From contig CAJUMM010000049.1 of NCBI GenBank assembly GCA_910586955.1, positions 1-21,606 on the forward strand: a stretch of DNA of 21,606 nt, in the 5' to 3' direction. Under the pieces are notes generated by a model that saw only the letters and a program-made list of their open reading frames with translations, ran no database searches and was not told the DNA's origin. Source of the DNA: an uncultured Lachnospiraceae bacterium. GTDB lineage: Bacteria > Bacillota > Clostridia > Lachnospirales > Lachnospiraceae. Below, piece after piece: positions 13,891 to 21,556 of this stretch (position 1 is its first letter; every line of letters begins with the position of its first letter). The position numbers and the translations under genes were made by a program.

Positions 13891-15903
13891 ATGAATGGGA
13901 AAACAGGAAACACCTCCGGATCCGGCGCATCCATGCGGCGGGGCTGGGGCATTTCAGGGAAACTGGTAACTGCCATTGTAGGCAGCGTCATCATTGCCGT
14001 AGCGGTACTTTTGGGCATTGTCTATTTTCAAATGTCCCACGCACTGCTGGAGAAAAGCGAAGATCTTCTCCAGACCATTACCGACAGTACTCTGCAGGAG
14101 ACAAAAGCATGGATGAACAAGACCCTTACCATGCTGGAGACCCAGAGAGACACCATTGAATATGAAGATATGGATATTCCGGATATGACGGAGTATATCA
14201 AGCACACGGTGGATCAGAATGACGCCTATCCTGCAGGGCTTTACGTAGCTCTCACAGACGGTTCACTCTACCACGCCACCTTTGTGCCCGGCCCGGACTT
14301 CAACTCCCTGGAGAAGAGCTGGTACCAGAACGGAATTGCCTCCGATGATTTTATTCTGGGGGACGTATACTTTGACGAAGACAGCCAGTCCTATGTGGTG
14401 GGTGCTTCCGGCGCACTCCACGCCCGGAACGGAAGTGTAAGAGGCGTGGCCGCAGCGGACGTATATCTTGACTCTATTTCCAGAATCGTCAGCGGCGTCC
14501 AGATTGAGGACACGGGCGGAATCTTCCTGGTGGACACCCGTACGGACACCATTATCGGCCACCGGGATTCGGAAATCGTAGGAAAAAAGCTCAGCGAAAT
14601 CAGCCAGGGCATGTACTCTTATGCGGACACTCAGATCCGTGCCGGACAGACAGGACTGTCTCTTTATGAAAATACATACATCCAGGTAGAGCAGGTTCCC
14701 GGCAGCGACTGGATCGCTGTGGCCTATGTGTCCCGCTCCGAAGTTCTAAAGGAACTTTCACAGCTGACCTTTACCATGCTGGCCGTAGTGGCCGTAGCCA
14801 TTGCCGCTCTGATTCTTCTGGTTATGCTCCAGGTCCGGCGCATCATCGGCCGTCCGGTGAAAGAGCTCAGCCAGGCTGCCACACGGATTGCCGAGGGAGA
14901 ACTGGATCAGACCATCGGCTACCAGTCCAGGGATGAGCTGGGTGTCCTGGCACACAACTTTAACCAGGTGACCCACCGGCTCCGGGACTACGTCCTCTAC
15001 ATCAATGAAATTTCAGAAAAACTCCGGGAGATCGCAGAAGGAAACCTGGCTTTTACCCTGGAGCAGGAATATACAGGAGAGTTTGCAAAGATAAAAACCT
15101 CCCTGGACGAAATTTCCACCTCCCTGAACCGGACCATGGGCCAGATCCGCTCTGCCTCCAGGGATGTGGCCGCAGGGGCCGAGCAGGTCTCCAACGGAGC
15201 CGTTACCCTGTCCCAGGGTTCCTCGGAACAGTCCTCGGAAGTCCAGGCATTGGCTGAACACATCAGCACCGTATCCGACAGTGTCAACAAGATCGCCCAG
15301 GGCGCCCAGGAAGCCAACCGGATCTCCCAGGAGGTCAAACAGGGGCTTTTGGACAGCAACGGGAAAATGCAGAATATGACCGAAGTGATCCAGAAGACCA
15401 GCGACAACTCCACGGAAATCCGCAAGATTGTCAAAACCATCGAGGACATCGCTTTCCAGACCAATATCCTGGCTCTCAACGCAGCCGTGGAGGCAGCCCG
15501 GGCAGGTGCCGCCGGCAAAGGCTTCGCCGTGGTAGCCGACGAGGTCCGGGCCCTGGCCAGCAAATCTTCCGCCGCCGCCCAGGAAACCACAATGCTTCTC
15601 AACCAGACCATGAGTTCCATGGACGAAGGCGTATCTGCCGCCCAGAGCACTGCCAAGTCTATGCTCAGCGTCGTTGCCCATGCGGAGGAGATGGAAAAGC
15701 TTATCAGTGGTATTGCAGAGTACACCCGGCAGCAGGCTGTCAGTGCTTCCGAGATTACCAGCGGAATCGATCAGATTTCCAGCGTAGTACAGACCAATGT
15801 AGCAACCGCAGAGGCCAGCGCAGCCGCCAGCGAGGAACTGTCCGGCCAGGCTGCCACCTTAAAGGATCTGGTTGCCAGATTTAGGCTGAAACGGGAAGTA
15901 TAA
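13891..15903 (+). CDS. Methyl-accepting chemotaxis protein with Cache-like sensor, HAMP and signalling domain
   Basis: This encodes 670 residues. Two transmembrane helices (about 24-46, LVTAIVGSVIIAVAVLLGIV; and about 292-316) enclose an extracellular sensor of some 240 residues with double-Cache features (GLYVALTDGSLYHATF, VYFDEDSQSYVVGASGAL, GVAAADVYLD). A HAMP linker follows (RPVKELSQAATRIAEGELDQ), then a second HAMP-like stretch (IAEGNLAFTL). The long signalling coiled coil has the conserved tip DIAFQTNILALNAAVEAARA near residue 520-540, which binds CheA/CheW. It should sense a small extracellular ligand and steer motility. The ATG at 13891 follows GAGGGG by 7 nt; an ATG at 13867 with AAGGA is an alternative. 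No CheW-binding pentapeptide or other chemotaxis gene is nearby. The ligand is unknown; rhamnose from the next operon is only a guess. Confidence 0.93.
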   Translation: MNGKTGNTSGSGASMRRGWGISGKLVTAIVGSVIIAVAVLLGIVYFQMSHALLEKSEDLLQTITDSTLQETKAWMNKTLTMLETQRDTIEYEDMDIPDMTEYIKHTVDQNDAYPAGLYVALTDGSLYHATFVPGPDFNSLEKSWYQNGIASDDFILGDVYFDEDSQSYVVGASGALHARNGSVRGVAAADVYLDSISRIVSGVQIEDTGGIFLVDTRTDTIIGHRDSEIVGKKLSEISQGMYSYADTQIRAGQTGLSLYENTYIQVEQVPGSDWIAVAYVSRSEVLKELSQLTFTMLAVVAVAIAALILLVMLQVRRIIGRPVKELSQAATRIAEGELDQTIGYQSRDELGVLAHNFNQVTHRLRDYVLYINEISEKLREIAEGNLAFTLEQEYTGEFAKIKTSLDEISTSLNRTMGQIRSASRDVAAGAEQVSNGAVTLSQGSSEQSSEVQALAEHISTVSDSVNKIAQGAQEANRISQEVKQGLLDSNGKMQNMTEVIQKTSDNSTEIRKIVKTIEDIAFQTNILALNAAVEAARAGAAGKGFAVVADEVRALASKSSAAAQETTMLLNQTMSSMDEGVSAAQSTAKSMLSVVAHAEEMEKLISGIAEYTRQQAVSASEITSGIDQISSVVQTNVATAEASAAASEELSGQAATLKDLVARFRLKREV

Positions 15904-15986
15904 GAGCTTACATAAAAAGTTATACCTTAACGGACGGGCCGAAGGGCCTTTCATATGGGGTGCCCGTAGGGTATACAAAAGCGGAC
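15904..15986. other. Linker with a small hairpin between the chemotaxis gene and element 1
   Basis: TATACC (15921-15926) can pair with GGTATA (15970-15975), and ACGGGC (15934-15939) with GCCCGT (15962-15967). A competing short stem GGCC/GGCC (15937-15940 with 15945-15948) is followed by TTTC only. There is no convincing terminator for the chemotaxis gene here. Confidence 0.4.
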
Positions 15987-16168
15987 GCCAAAAGAGAGAA
16001 ACCTTCTCCCTCAAACGGAGGCAGAGGTTCTGGGAAGCTAATCCCTAAGACGCACTAAAAAACTGCTCGGCAGAGGCCTCCCAGTTTAAGTGCTTTCTAA
16101 GGGATGGATCTTCCCGTCACCTCTTAACACCTCCAAGTGTTTGAGGGAGAAGGTTTCTCTCTTTTGGC
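15987..16168 (+). repeat. Structured element 1 (182 nt, closed by a perfect 30-bp inverted repeat)
   Basis: The arm 15987-16016 is perfectly complementary to 16139-16168. Inside, nested stems follow in register: GGAGG (16017-16021) with CCTCC (16130-16134), AGAGGT (16023-16028) with ACCTCT (16119-16124), GGGAAG (16032-16037) with CTTCCC (16110-16115), ATCCCT (16041-16046) with AGGGAT (16100-16105) and GCACT (16052-16056) with AGTGC (16089-16093), with a variable apical region. It begins 83 nt after the chemotaxis gene stop in the same orientation. No protein-coding frame is credible. It is homologous to element 2 read on the opposite strand. It may be an RNA, a 3' UTR structure or a REP/MITE-like DNA repeat; I do not recognise a known family. 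Confidence 0.85.
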
Positions 16169-16291
16169 TGTCAGCTATAAGAACATTTACGTATAGCAAC
16201 CTCCAGTGATTAAAAAACCTCCGCCTAGTTTGCATGCCTTTTCCTCCTGAGACGGATGCTGATTAGTAAAGCTGATTCTAATATACGGCCA
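16169..16291. other. Spacer between the two structured elements
   Basis: This is 123 nt without a convincing gene, promoter or terminator. It contains two CCTCC-bearing stretches (AACCTCCAGTG and AACCTCCGCC), but no T-run after a stable hairpin was found on either strand. Confidence 0.4.
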
Positions 16292-16469
16292 GCCGGAATG
16301 GATAAAGTGTCCCCTTCAAACACTTGGAGGCGTTAAGAGGTGAAGGGGAGATCCACCACCTGGAAAGCACTTAGCGAAGAAGCCATTGCTGATGAGCTTA
16401 GTGCGTCCTGGTGGTTAGCTCCCCGGAATCTCTGCCTCCGTTTGAAGGGGACACTTTATCCATTCCGGC
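16292..16469 (-). repeat. Structured element 2 (178 nt, inverted homologue of element 1)
   Basis: The arm 16292-16321 is perfectly complementary to 16440-16469. Inner stems mirror element 1: GGAGG (16326-16330) with CCTCC (16435-16439), GGGGAG (16345-16350) with CTCCCC (16419-16424), ACCACC (16355-16360) with GGTGGT (16410-16415) and GCACT (16367-16371) with AGTGC (16400-16404). Read on the minus strand it aligns with element 1 through most of the core (GGAGGCAGAG, GACGCACTAA, TAAGTGCTTTC, TGGATCT, CACCTCTTAAC), while stem bases change in pairs. On that strand it lies 49 nt after the aldolase stop codon. Both elements are preceded by CGGAC on their own strand. Confidence 0.85.
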
Positions 16470-16518
16470 GTCCGGGCTATAAGACTCTTCTGACGTCCGG
16501 TTTTCTATGGTCTAAATT

Positions 16519-17586
16519 TTACACCTGTTTCTTCCGGTAAGACTCCGCCTCCCAATGAGTGATAAAATAGGTCAGCTCCTCCGTCATAGGCAGCACGCCT
16601 CCGAATTTCCTGGCATAGTAGGCTACCTTCATGGCATCTGCCAGCAGAAGCTTGGCATTCTGAATCTCCTTTTCACTGGCACAGACAGCAAAGGCTCCCT
16701 CATCCTGAACCAGAACAATCTTGGGCAGGACATCGTGCTCTTTTTTAAACGCCTCCAGAGCGCTCTCCAGCTTATCCACGCTCTTGGCAAAGAGAGGAAA
16801 AGCACCGCAGTACACAATGTGATCCGGGGTAAAGGGCTTTAGAAGGGCCTGCACCCGCTCCGGACTGCTCACAAAGTACTCGGCTTCCCGGATGGGAAGA
16901 TATTCGGCTTTCAGTCCGGTGAGTTTGGAAAGCTTCTCCGTAATCTCCGCCTTTCCCTCCGTCCTTACATAGGTCTCCAGCTTGCCGATTACATCCGCCA
17001 GAATGGCGTCGATCTCTTCCGTGGTATCCCCGGCAATGAAAATCCCATGGTTCTGTAGGAGAACCACCTGAACATCTTTTCCCTGGGCCTCCTGGTAGGC
17101 ATCCATGGCCTCCCGGCAGAGTTTTCCCAAGGTATAGCCCGGACGGCAGATGGGAATCCAGATGAGCTCCTCTCCCAGGATTTTTCTTGCCAGTTCCTCT
17201 CCCCCCTGGCCGCAGGTAAGGCCGTTAATAAGGGCCGGATGGATATGCAGCACATAGGGCTGGGGAAACAGCCCATGGAGAAGGGCTTCCACGCTGGGCC
17301 GTTTGCTTAAGTCCTCGTCACAGCGGGCATCCATCACATCCGCCAGGAAAGCCGCCTCTCTGGCAGCATCCTCCGCCGGATACTCCTTCTTCATCAGAGC
17401 CTCCAGCTTGCTGATATCCATAGCCACAAACCCTTGCGCCGTAATGGTTCCCAGGCTTGTTCCGGAGCATTTCACATATAAAATGCCTTTTTCCTTATAG
17501 GAGGTATTGCCGCCTCCCGCAAGCACCAGATCCGGATTCTGTCCGTGCTTATTTGACATTTCCACCAATTTCTCTAAATTTGCCAT
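16519..17586 (-). CDS. Class II aldolase, probable rhamnulose-1-phosphate aldolase
   Basis: This encodes 355 residues. The N-terminal class II aldolase signature is LAGGGNTSYKEKGILYVKCS. Zinc-binding and catalytic residues are visible in SVEALLHGLF...VLHIHPALINGLTCG (Glu, two His) and LLQNHGIFIAGDT (third His). It should split L-rhamnulose 1-phosphate into dihydroxyacetone phosphate and L-lactaldehyde. It is longer than E. coli RhaD (about 274 residues) and resembles the aldolase half of the bifunctional RhaE-type enzymes without their dehydrogenase half. The C-terminus ends cleanly, so this is not an obvious truncation. It is the last gene of the rhamnose operon, 20 nt after rhaA, with a weak, distant ribosome binding site. 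The reaction is inferred from context and motif. Confidence 0.85.
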   Translation of the reverse strand: MANLEKLVEMSNKHGQNPDLVLAGGGNTSYKEKGILYVKCSGTSLGTITAQGFVAMDISKLEALMKKEYPAEDAAREAAFLADVMDARCDEDLSKRPSVEALLHGLFPQPYVLHIHPALINGLTCGQGGEELARKILGEELIWIPICRPGYTLGKLCREAMDAYQEAQGKDVQVVLLQNHGIFIAGDTTEEIDAILADVIGKLETYVRTEGKAEITEKLSKLTGLKAEYLPIREAEYFVSSPERVQALLKPFTPDHIVYCGAFPLFAKSVDKLESALEAFKKEHDVLPKIVLVQDEGAFAVCASEKEIQNAKLLLADAMKVAYYARKFGGVLPMTEELTYFITHWEAESYRKKQV

Positions 17587-17606
17587 TGTTCTTCGCCTAT
17601 CTCCCT

Positions 17607-18866
17607 TTACTGTCTCTTGGAAAGTACTTCCGCCTCATAGTTTTCCACTTCCGCAAACCAGTCTTCCTGTACGGGAACGCCGTTAAGCTGGCAGAAATAA
17701 TTCCACACATCCCCTACCGGATAAGTCTTTAATTCTTCCTGGCGCATCATCAGCTCCGTAAATTTCCCCTGATCCTGCAGCTCTTTCAGCTTCTTGTTGG
17801 GGGCAAGCAGGGCGCACAGCAGGGCTTTCTGCATATTGCGCATGCCGATAACCCAGGCGGCAATGCGGTTGATGCTGGCATCAAAGTAATCCAGAGCCAG
17901 GAGAACCCGGTCAATGGCATCGTTCCTCACAATTTCCTTTGCAATCTCTTTGAGCTCGTCATCCAGACGGATCACATGATCGCTGTCCCAGCGCACGCCC
18001 CTGCTCACATGAAGGGCAATCTTATCGTCAAAGAGCAGCATAGCGGAAATCTTATCGGAGATCACCTCGGTGGGATGGTAATGTCCGCTGTCCATGAGGC
18101 TGATGATTCCGTTTCTGGCCGCATAGTTGATGGTAAACTCGCTGGAGCCTACGGTGTAGGATTCCATGCCGATGCCAAAGACCTTGGACTCCAGGCAAAC
18201 CAGCACCTTCTCCCTGTCGTAGGGAACTGCCAGAATCTCGTCCAGGGACTTTTTAAACCTGGCTCTGGGTCCTAAGCGGTCCGCAGGCACATCCTTCATG
18301 CCGTCGGGGATCCAGATATTCATGGCACAGGGACTCCCCTGCTCTGTGGCCAGATACTCGGAAATCTTAATGCAGGCGATGCAGTGATCCACCCAGAATT
18401 TCCGGACCTTCTCGTCGGGGCTTGACAAGGTCAAACTATCTGCCGCCATGGGATGGGAGAAGCAGGTGGGATTGAAATCAAAGGCAACACCGTTCTTTTT
18501 GCCGAACTCCACCCATTTCTTAAAATGCTTGGGCTCAATCTTATCCCGGTCCGCATACTCACCTTCTTCAAAAATTGCGTAGCAGGCGTGCAGGTTGATC
18601 TTATGGGTTCCGGGGATAAGGCTTAAGGCTTTCTCAATATCCGCCATCAGCTCTTCCGGGGTTCTGGCCTTTCCGGGGTAATTTCCCGTGGTCTGGATGC
18701 CTCCGGTTAAGGGGCCGTCATGGTCAAACCCGATGACATCGTCTCCCTGCCAGCAGTGCATGGAAATGGGAATGGTTTTCAGGCGCTCCAGCACCGCATC
18801 CGTATCCACCCCTGCTTTGGCGTAAATCTCTTTGGCAGACTCGTATCTCTCTTTCCAGCTCATCAT
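17607..18866 (-). CDS. rhaA: L-rhamnose isomerase
   Basis: This encodes 419 residues, the same length as the E. coli enzyme. Conserved features include ISMHCWQGDDVIGFD near the N-terminus, KINLHACYA, FDFNPTCFSHP and the metal-binding SLMDSGHYHPTEV and GVRWDSDHV segments, whose His and Asp residues hold manganese. It converts L-rhamnose to L-rhamnulose in the cytoplasm. An AGGAGG ribosome binding site lies 5 nt before the first of two adjacent ATG codons (18866 and 18863); either could be used. The gene follows rhaB after 32 nt and precedes the aldolase gene, the usual order in rhamnose operons of Clostridia. Confidence 0.96.
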   Translation of the reverse strand: MMSWKERYESAKEIYAKAGVDTDAVLERLKTIPISMHCWQGDDVIGFDHDGPLTGGIQTTGNYPGKARTPEELMADIEKALSLIPGTHKINLHACYAIFEEGEYADRDKIEPKHFKKWVEFGKKNGVAFDFNPTCFSHPMAADSLTLSSPDEKVRKFWVDHCIACIKISEYLATEQGSPCAMNIWIPDGMKDVPADRLGPRARFKKSLDEILAVPYDREKVLVCLESKVFGIGMESYTVGSSEFTINYAARNGIISLMDSGHYHPTEVISDKISAMLLFDDKIALHVSRGVRWDSDHVIRLDDELKEIAKEIVRNDAIDRVLLALDYFDASINRIAAWVIGMRNMQKALLCALLAPNKKLKELQDQGKFTELMMRQEELKTYPVGDVWNYFCQLNGVPVQEDWFAEVENYEAEVLSKRQ

Positions 18867-18898
18867 ATTTTCCTCCTGTTTTGATATATTTTTATCCG

Positions 18899-20302
18899 CT
18901 ATGCCTGAAAGCTGCGGATTTCAAACGAATTGCGAATGGTGCTTCTGGCATCCCGCAAGTCCTTAAGCTCACCGGAGGCCATCATCTGCAAGGCCACATT
19001 TCCGATGGCCGTAGCCTCTCCCGGTCCGGCCAGGACTTCCTTCTTCGTGTAGCGGGCCGTCAGCTCATTTAAATAGTCCGCATTGGAACCGCCCCCTACT
19101 ACGTGAATCTTATCGTAGGTTCTCCCGGTGAGCTCCTCAATCTCCTTTGCGGTCTCCCCATAGCTGCGTCCCAGATTCTGATAGATCACCGTGGCAATCT
19201 CACCGGGAGTCTGGGGCACCGCCTGTCCGTGAGTCCTGCAGTAATCCTGAATGGCCCGGGTCATGCTGTCGGGTGCCAGAAAACTGTCATCATTTACATC
19301 AATAACAGCCGGAAAATCCGAAACCTCTTCCGCCATCCGGCAAATCTCTGCGTAGCTGTACTTCTTCGGGAACTCCCTGCGGACCGACTGGATCATCCAG
19401 AGGCCCATTATATTTTTCAGGAAACGGAACCGGTAGTTAATACCGCCCTCATTGGTAAAGTTGGCCTTCCGGCTCTCGGCCCGGCAGTCCGCTTCCGGGA
19501 TCTCGGTTCCCATCAGAGACCAGGTTCCGGAGCTTATGTAAATCACATTCTCCTCCGTGGAAGGCACCGCTAAGACAGCGCAGGCCGTATCATGGGTGGG
19601 CGGCTGCATGACAGTACAGGAGAAGCCCACCTCCCGGGCCACTTCCTCCTTCAAGGGTCCCACCACCGTTCCCGGCAGGCTGATAGGCCCAAACATATCC
19701 TTCTTGTATCCCAGCTTCTCAATCAGCTCATAATCCCAGTCCTTAGTCACCGGATTTACCAGCTGCCCGGTGGTGGCCTCCGTGTACTCCGTCTTTGCCA
19801 CCCCCGTCAAGAGATAGTGGAAATAGTCCGGCAGGAACAAAAGCTGTTCTGCCTCCTCCATAAGCTCCGGCTGCTGCTCTTTCACCGCCATCAGCTGATA
19901 GACGGTATTAAAGATCTGTTTCTGGATTCCGGTTCTGGCGTACAGTTCTTCCTCGGGAATCACCTCATAAACCTTCCGATCCATGCCTTCCGTCCGCTTG
20001 TCCCGGTAACCCACGGCATCTCCCAGCCTCTGTCCGTTTTTGTCCAGCAGGACGAAATCTACGCCCCAGGTATCCACACCCATGCTCACCGGAATCTTTC
20101 CAAGTTCGGCGCAGCGCTTAAGGCCCGCTTTGATCTCCCCAAAGAGCCCGTCCGCATCCCAGCACAGATGCCCATCCTTGGGAGACATTCCGTTGTCAAA
20201 ACGGTATACCTCCTCCAGCACCATCTTACCCTCCTTAAGGTGCCCCAGGATATGGCGGCCGCTGGAAGCTCCGATGTCAACTGCAAGATAATAGGTACTC
20301 AT
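18899..20302 (-). CDS. rhaB: Rhamnulokinase
   Basis: This encodes 467 residues of the FGGY kinase family. The N-terminal phosphate loop is YLAVDIGASSGRHILGHL. The segment GVDTWGVDFVLLDKNGQ carries the catalytic Asp, and HVVGGGSNADYLNEL is the C-terminal ATP-binding glycine-rich motif. It phosphorylates L-rhamnulose at C1 with ATP. The ATG at 20302 is preferred, with GGGGTG 6 nt upstream; a GTG three codons earlier overlaps this ribosome binding site. A promoter with a consensus -10 lies directly upstream, so rhaB probably leads a rhaB-rhaA-aldolase transcript. Confidence 0.95.
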   Translation of the reverse strand: MSTYYLAVDIGASSGRHILGHLKEGKMVLEEVYRFDNGMSPKDGHLCWDADGLFGEIKAGLKRCAELGKIPVSMGVDTWGVDFVLLDKNGQRLGDAVGYRDKRTEGMDRKVYEVIPEEELYARTGIQKQIFNTVYQLMAVKEQQPELMEEAEQLLFLPDYFHYLLTGVAKTEYTEATTGQLVNPVTKDWDYELIEKLGYKKDMFGPISLPGTVVGPLKEEVAREVGFSCTVMQPPTHDTACAVLAVPSTEENVIYISSGTWSLMGTEIPEADCRAESRKANFTNEGGINYRFRFLKNIMGLWMIQSVRREFPKKYSYAEICRMAEEVSDFPAVIDVNDDSFLAPDSMTRAIQDYCRTHGQAVPQTPGEIATVIYQNLGRSYGETAKEIEELTGRTYDKIHVVGGGSNADYLNELTARYTKKEVLAGPGEATAIGNVALQMMASGELKDLRDARSTIRNSFEIRSFQA

Positions 20303-20337
20303 TGTCTTCACCCCTTCTACAATATCTTTATTTTCCC

Positions 20338-20366
20338 ATTATAACAAGGAAAATCAAAAAAGATAA
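20338..20366 (-). promoter_or_regulatory. Promoter of the rhaB-rhaA-aldolase operon
   Basis: On the minus strand a perfect -10 TATAAT (20343-20338) follows a 17-nt T-rich spacer and a poor -35 (TTATCT, 3 of 6). A strong -10 with a weak -35 fits activation by the adjacent AraC-type regulator. Transcription would start near 20331, about 29 nt before the rhaB ATG. No clear catabolite-response site was recognised. Confidence 0.6.
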
Positions 20367-20371
20367 GGACG

Positions 20372-21367
20372 CTATTTTTCCAAAATACTGTCCTTATTTT
20401 CCATCCCTTTCTCTTTTCTGTACTCTCCGGGCGTCATCCGGAAACGCTTCTGGAACACCCGGTAAAAATAGCTGGTGTTATCATACCCTACAGCGGTGAT
20501 TACATCCAGGATGGGCAGCTCCGTGGCAGTCAGCAGGTAAGCCGCCTGGTTCAGGCGCTTGGTCTGCAAAAGCTCCTTAAAGGTACAGCCCGTATGTTTC
20601 TTCACAAATTTGCTCATCTGGGACAGGCTTTGACGGGTCTCCCTGCAAAGCTCCTCCAAAGTGGCCGTGCGGTAATGGGCCTCAATATAGGACAGGGTGC
20701 GGACCACCCGCTCCTGATCGAACTGGTTCTGATTCCCGTAACGGATCCGGCTGTTTCCGTGAACCAGGTGAAGGAACAGAAGGCCCATGGTAATCTCATT
20801 GATATTTCCCTGGTACTCTTCCCCGTACACCAGGGACCAGATCATATTTTCCAAGAGATGCCGCACCGGAAGGATATCCTGGACCTGGAAGCAGAGATAG
20901 ATAGAGCGGCTGCTCTTCCGGGTAAGGATATCCACCAGGAAGTCCCGAAGCAGGCTCTCCCCCTCCATCATGCGGAAAGCCGTATCGAAAAACTCCGGAA
21001 GCACCATAAAATTAATGGCAATATCCCCCTCCACCGCAGGAAGAATCTCATGAACCACATTCTGGTTCAAAAACAGAAGATCCCCCTGGGAGAGCGTCAC
21101 CCGCTCCTTTCCGTCTAAGATGTGGGTGGTGCTTCCCTGGTACATATACACAATCTCCACATAATTGTGCCTGTGTCTGGGGAAATAGACAAAACGGGTA
21201 TGGCGGCGCACCCCAATGAGTCTCCCCTGCCTGAGAAGCTTCCCGCTGTCCGCCACAAAGTCCCCTCCTGCGCTGTACAGCTCCCTGCGCACCTTGGCAT
21301 CTCCGTTCAAAATCGCCTGTTCTTCCTGGGAAATTCCTGTGAGAATCTCCTTTAGTCTTATATCCAT
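20372..21367 (-). CDS. AraC-family transcriptional regulator, probable rhamnose operon activator
   Basis: This encodes 331 residues. An N-terminal cupin-like sensor (about 45-130) contains FPRHRHNYVEIVYMYQGS and LSQGDLLFLNQNVVHEI, the usual ligand-binding barrel. The C-terminal pair of AraC helix-turn-helices (about 225-325) includes ATLEELCRETRQSLSQMSKF and the family signature VGYDNTSYFYRVFQKRFRMT followed by PGEYR. It probably binds L-rhamnose and activates rhaB. The gene lies between the mutarotase gene (25 nt upstream) and rhaB, all on one strand. The ATG at 21367 is preceded by AGGATGAG. The name RhaR or RhaS is not given because orthology to the E. coli regulators cannot be shown here. 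Confidence 0.9.
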   Translation of the reverse strand: MDIRLKEILTGISQEEQAILNGDAKVRRELYSAGGDFVADSGKLLRQGRLIGVRRHTRFVYFPRHRHNYVEIVYMYQGSTTHILDGKERVTLSQGDLLFLNQNVVHEILPAVEGDIAINFMVLPEFFDTAFRMMEGESLLRDFLVDILTRKSSRSIYLCFQVQDILPVRHLLENMIWSLVYGEEYQGNINEITMGLLFLHLVHGNSRIRYGNQNQFDQERVVRTLSYIEAHYRTATLEELCRETRQSLSQMSKFVKKHTGCTFKELLQTKRLNQAAYLLTATELPILDVITAVGYDNTSYFYRVFQKRFRMTPGEYRKEKGMENKDSILEK

Positions 21368-21392
21368 CTCATCCTGCCGCCCTTAATTTTTC

Positions 21393-21556
21393 TCAATCCA
21401 AATGGAACAAAAGTTTCAAATCTTTGCTCACCGGGCTGTTGTCCGGATTGGTCTCCATAATATCCGCCATAAAATCCCACCACTTCCGGTTGATGGCCGT
21501 GTCTGCCCCCTTGGACCACAGTTCCTCGTCCTCAATCTCAATATATCCGAAGAGAA
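21393..21556 (-). CDS. rhaM: L-rhamnose mutarotase, C-terminal part, cut by contig end
   Basis: About 54 codons of the C-terminus are present, ending in LLFHLD and a TGA stop at 21393. The segment NRKWWDFMADIMETNPDNSP matches the conserved end of rhamnose mutarotases, including the paired tryptophans; the complete protein is normally about 104 residues. The enzyme speeds the exchange between alpha and beta anomers of L-rhamnose to feed the isomerase. The start is missing because the contig ends in sequencing adapter; the upstream residues in an apparent ORF (starting MTGVQTCALPI) are translated adapter, not protein. The AraC gene follows after 25 nt. Confidence 0.88.

Noticed and set aside
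15937..15951. GGCC-GAAG-GGCC followed by TTTC as a terminator for the chemotaxis gene.
   Set aside because: A 4-bp stem and three T residues are too weak.
16386..16397. CTGATGAG on the plus strand in the apical part of element 2 resembles the hammerhead ribozyme core.
   Set aside because: The matching GAAA segment and the cleavage-site stem are absent, and the motif is not present in element 1; it lies in the variable apical part.
15987..16469. The elements as a retron RNA, an integron attC pair or a CRISPR array.
   Set aside because: There is no reverse transcriptase, integrase or cas gene nearby, no attC core sites, and no regularly spaced short direct repeats.
16340..16540. A 66-codon plus-strand ORF through element 2.
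   Set aside because: It runs through the inverted repeat and into the aldolase 3' end, has no ribosome binding site and no recognisable protein features.
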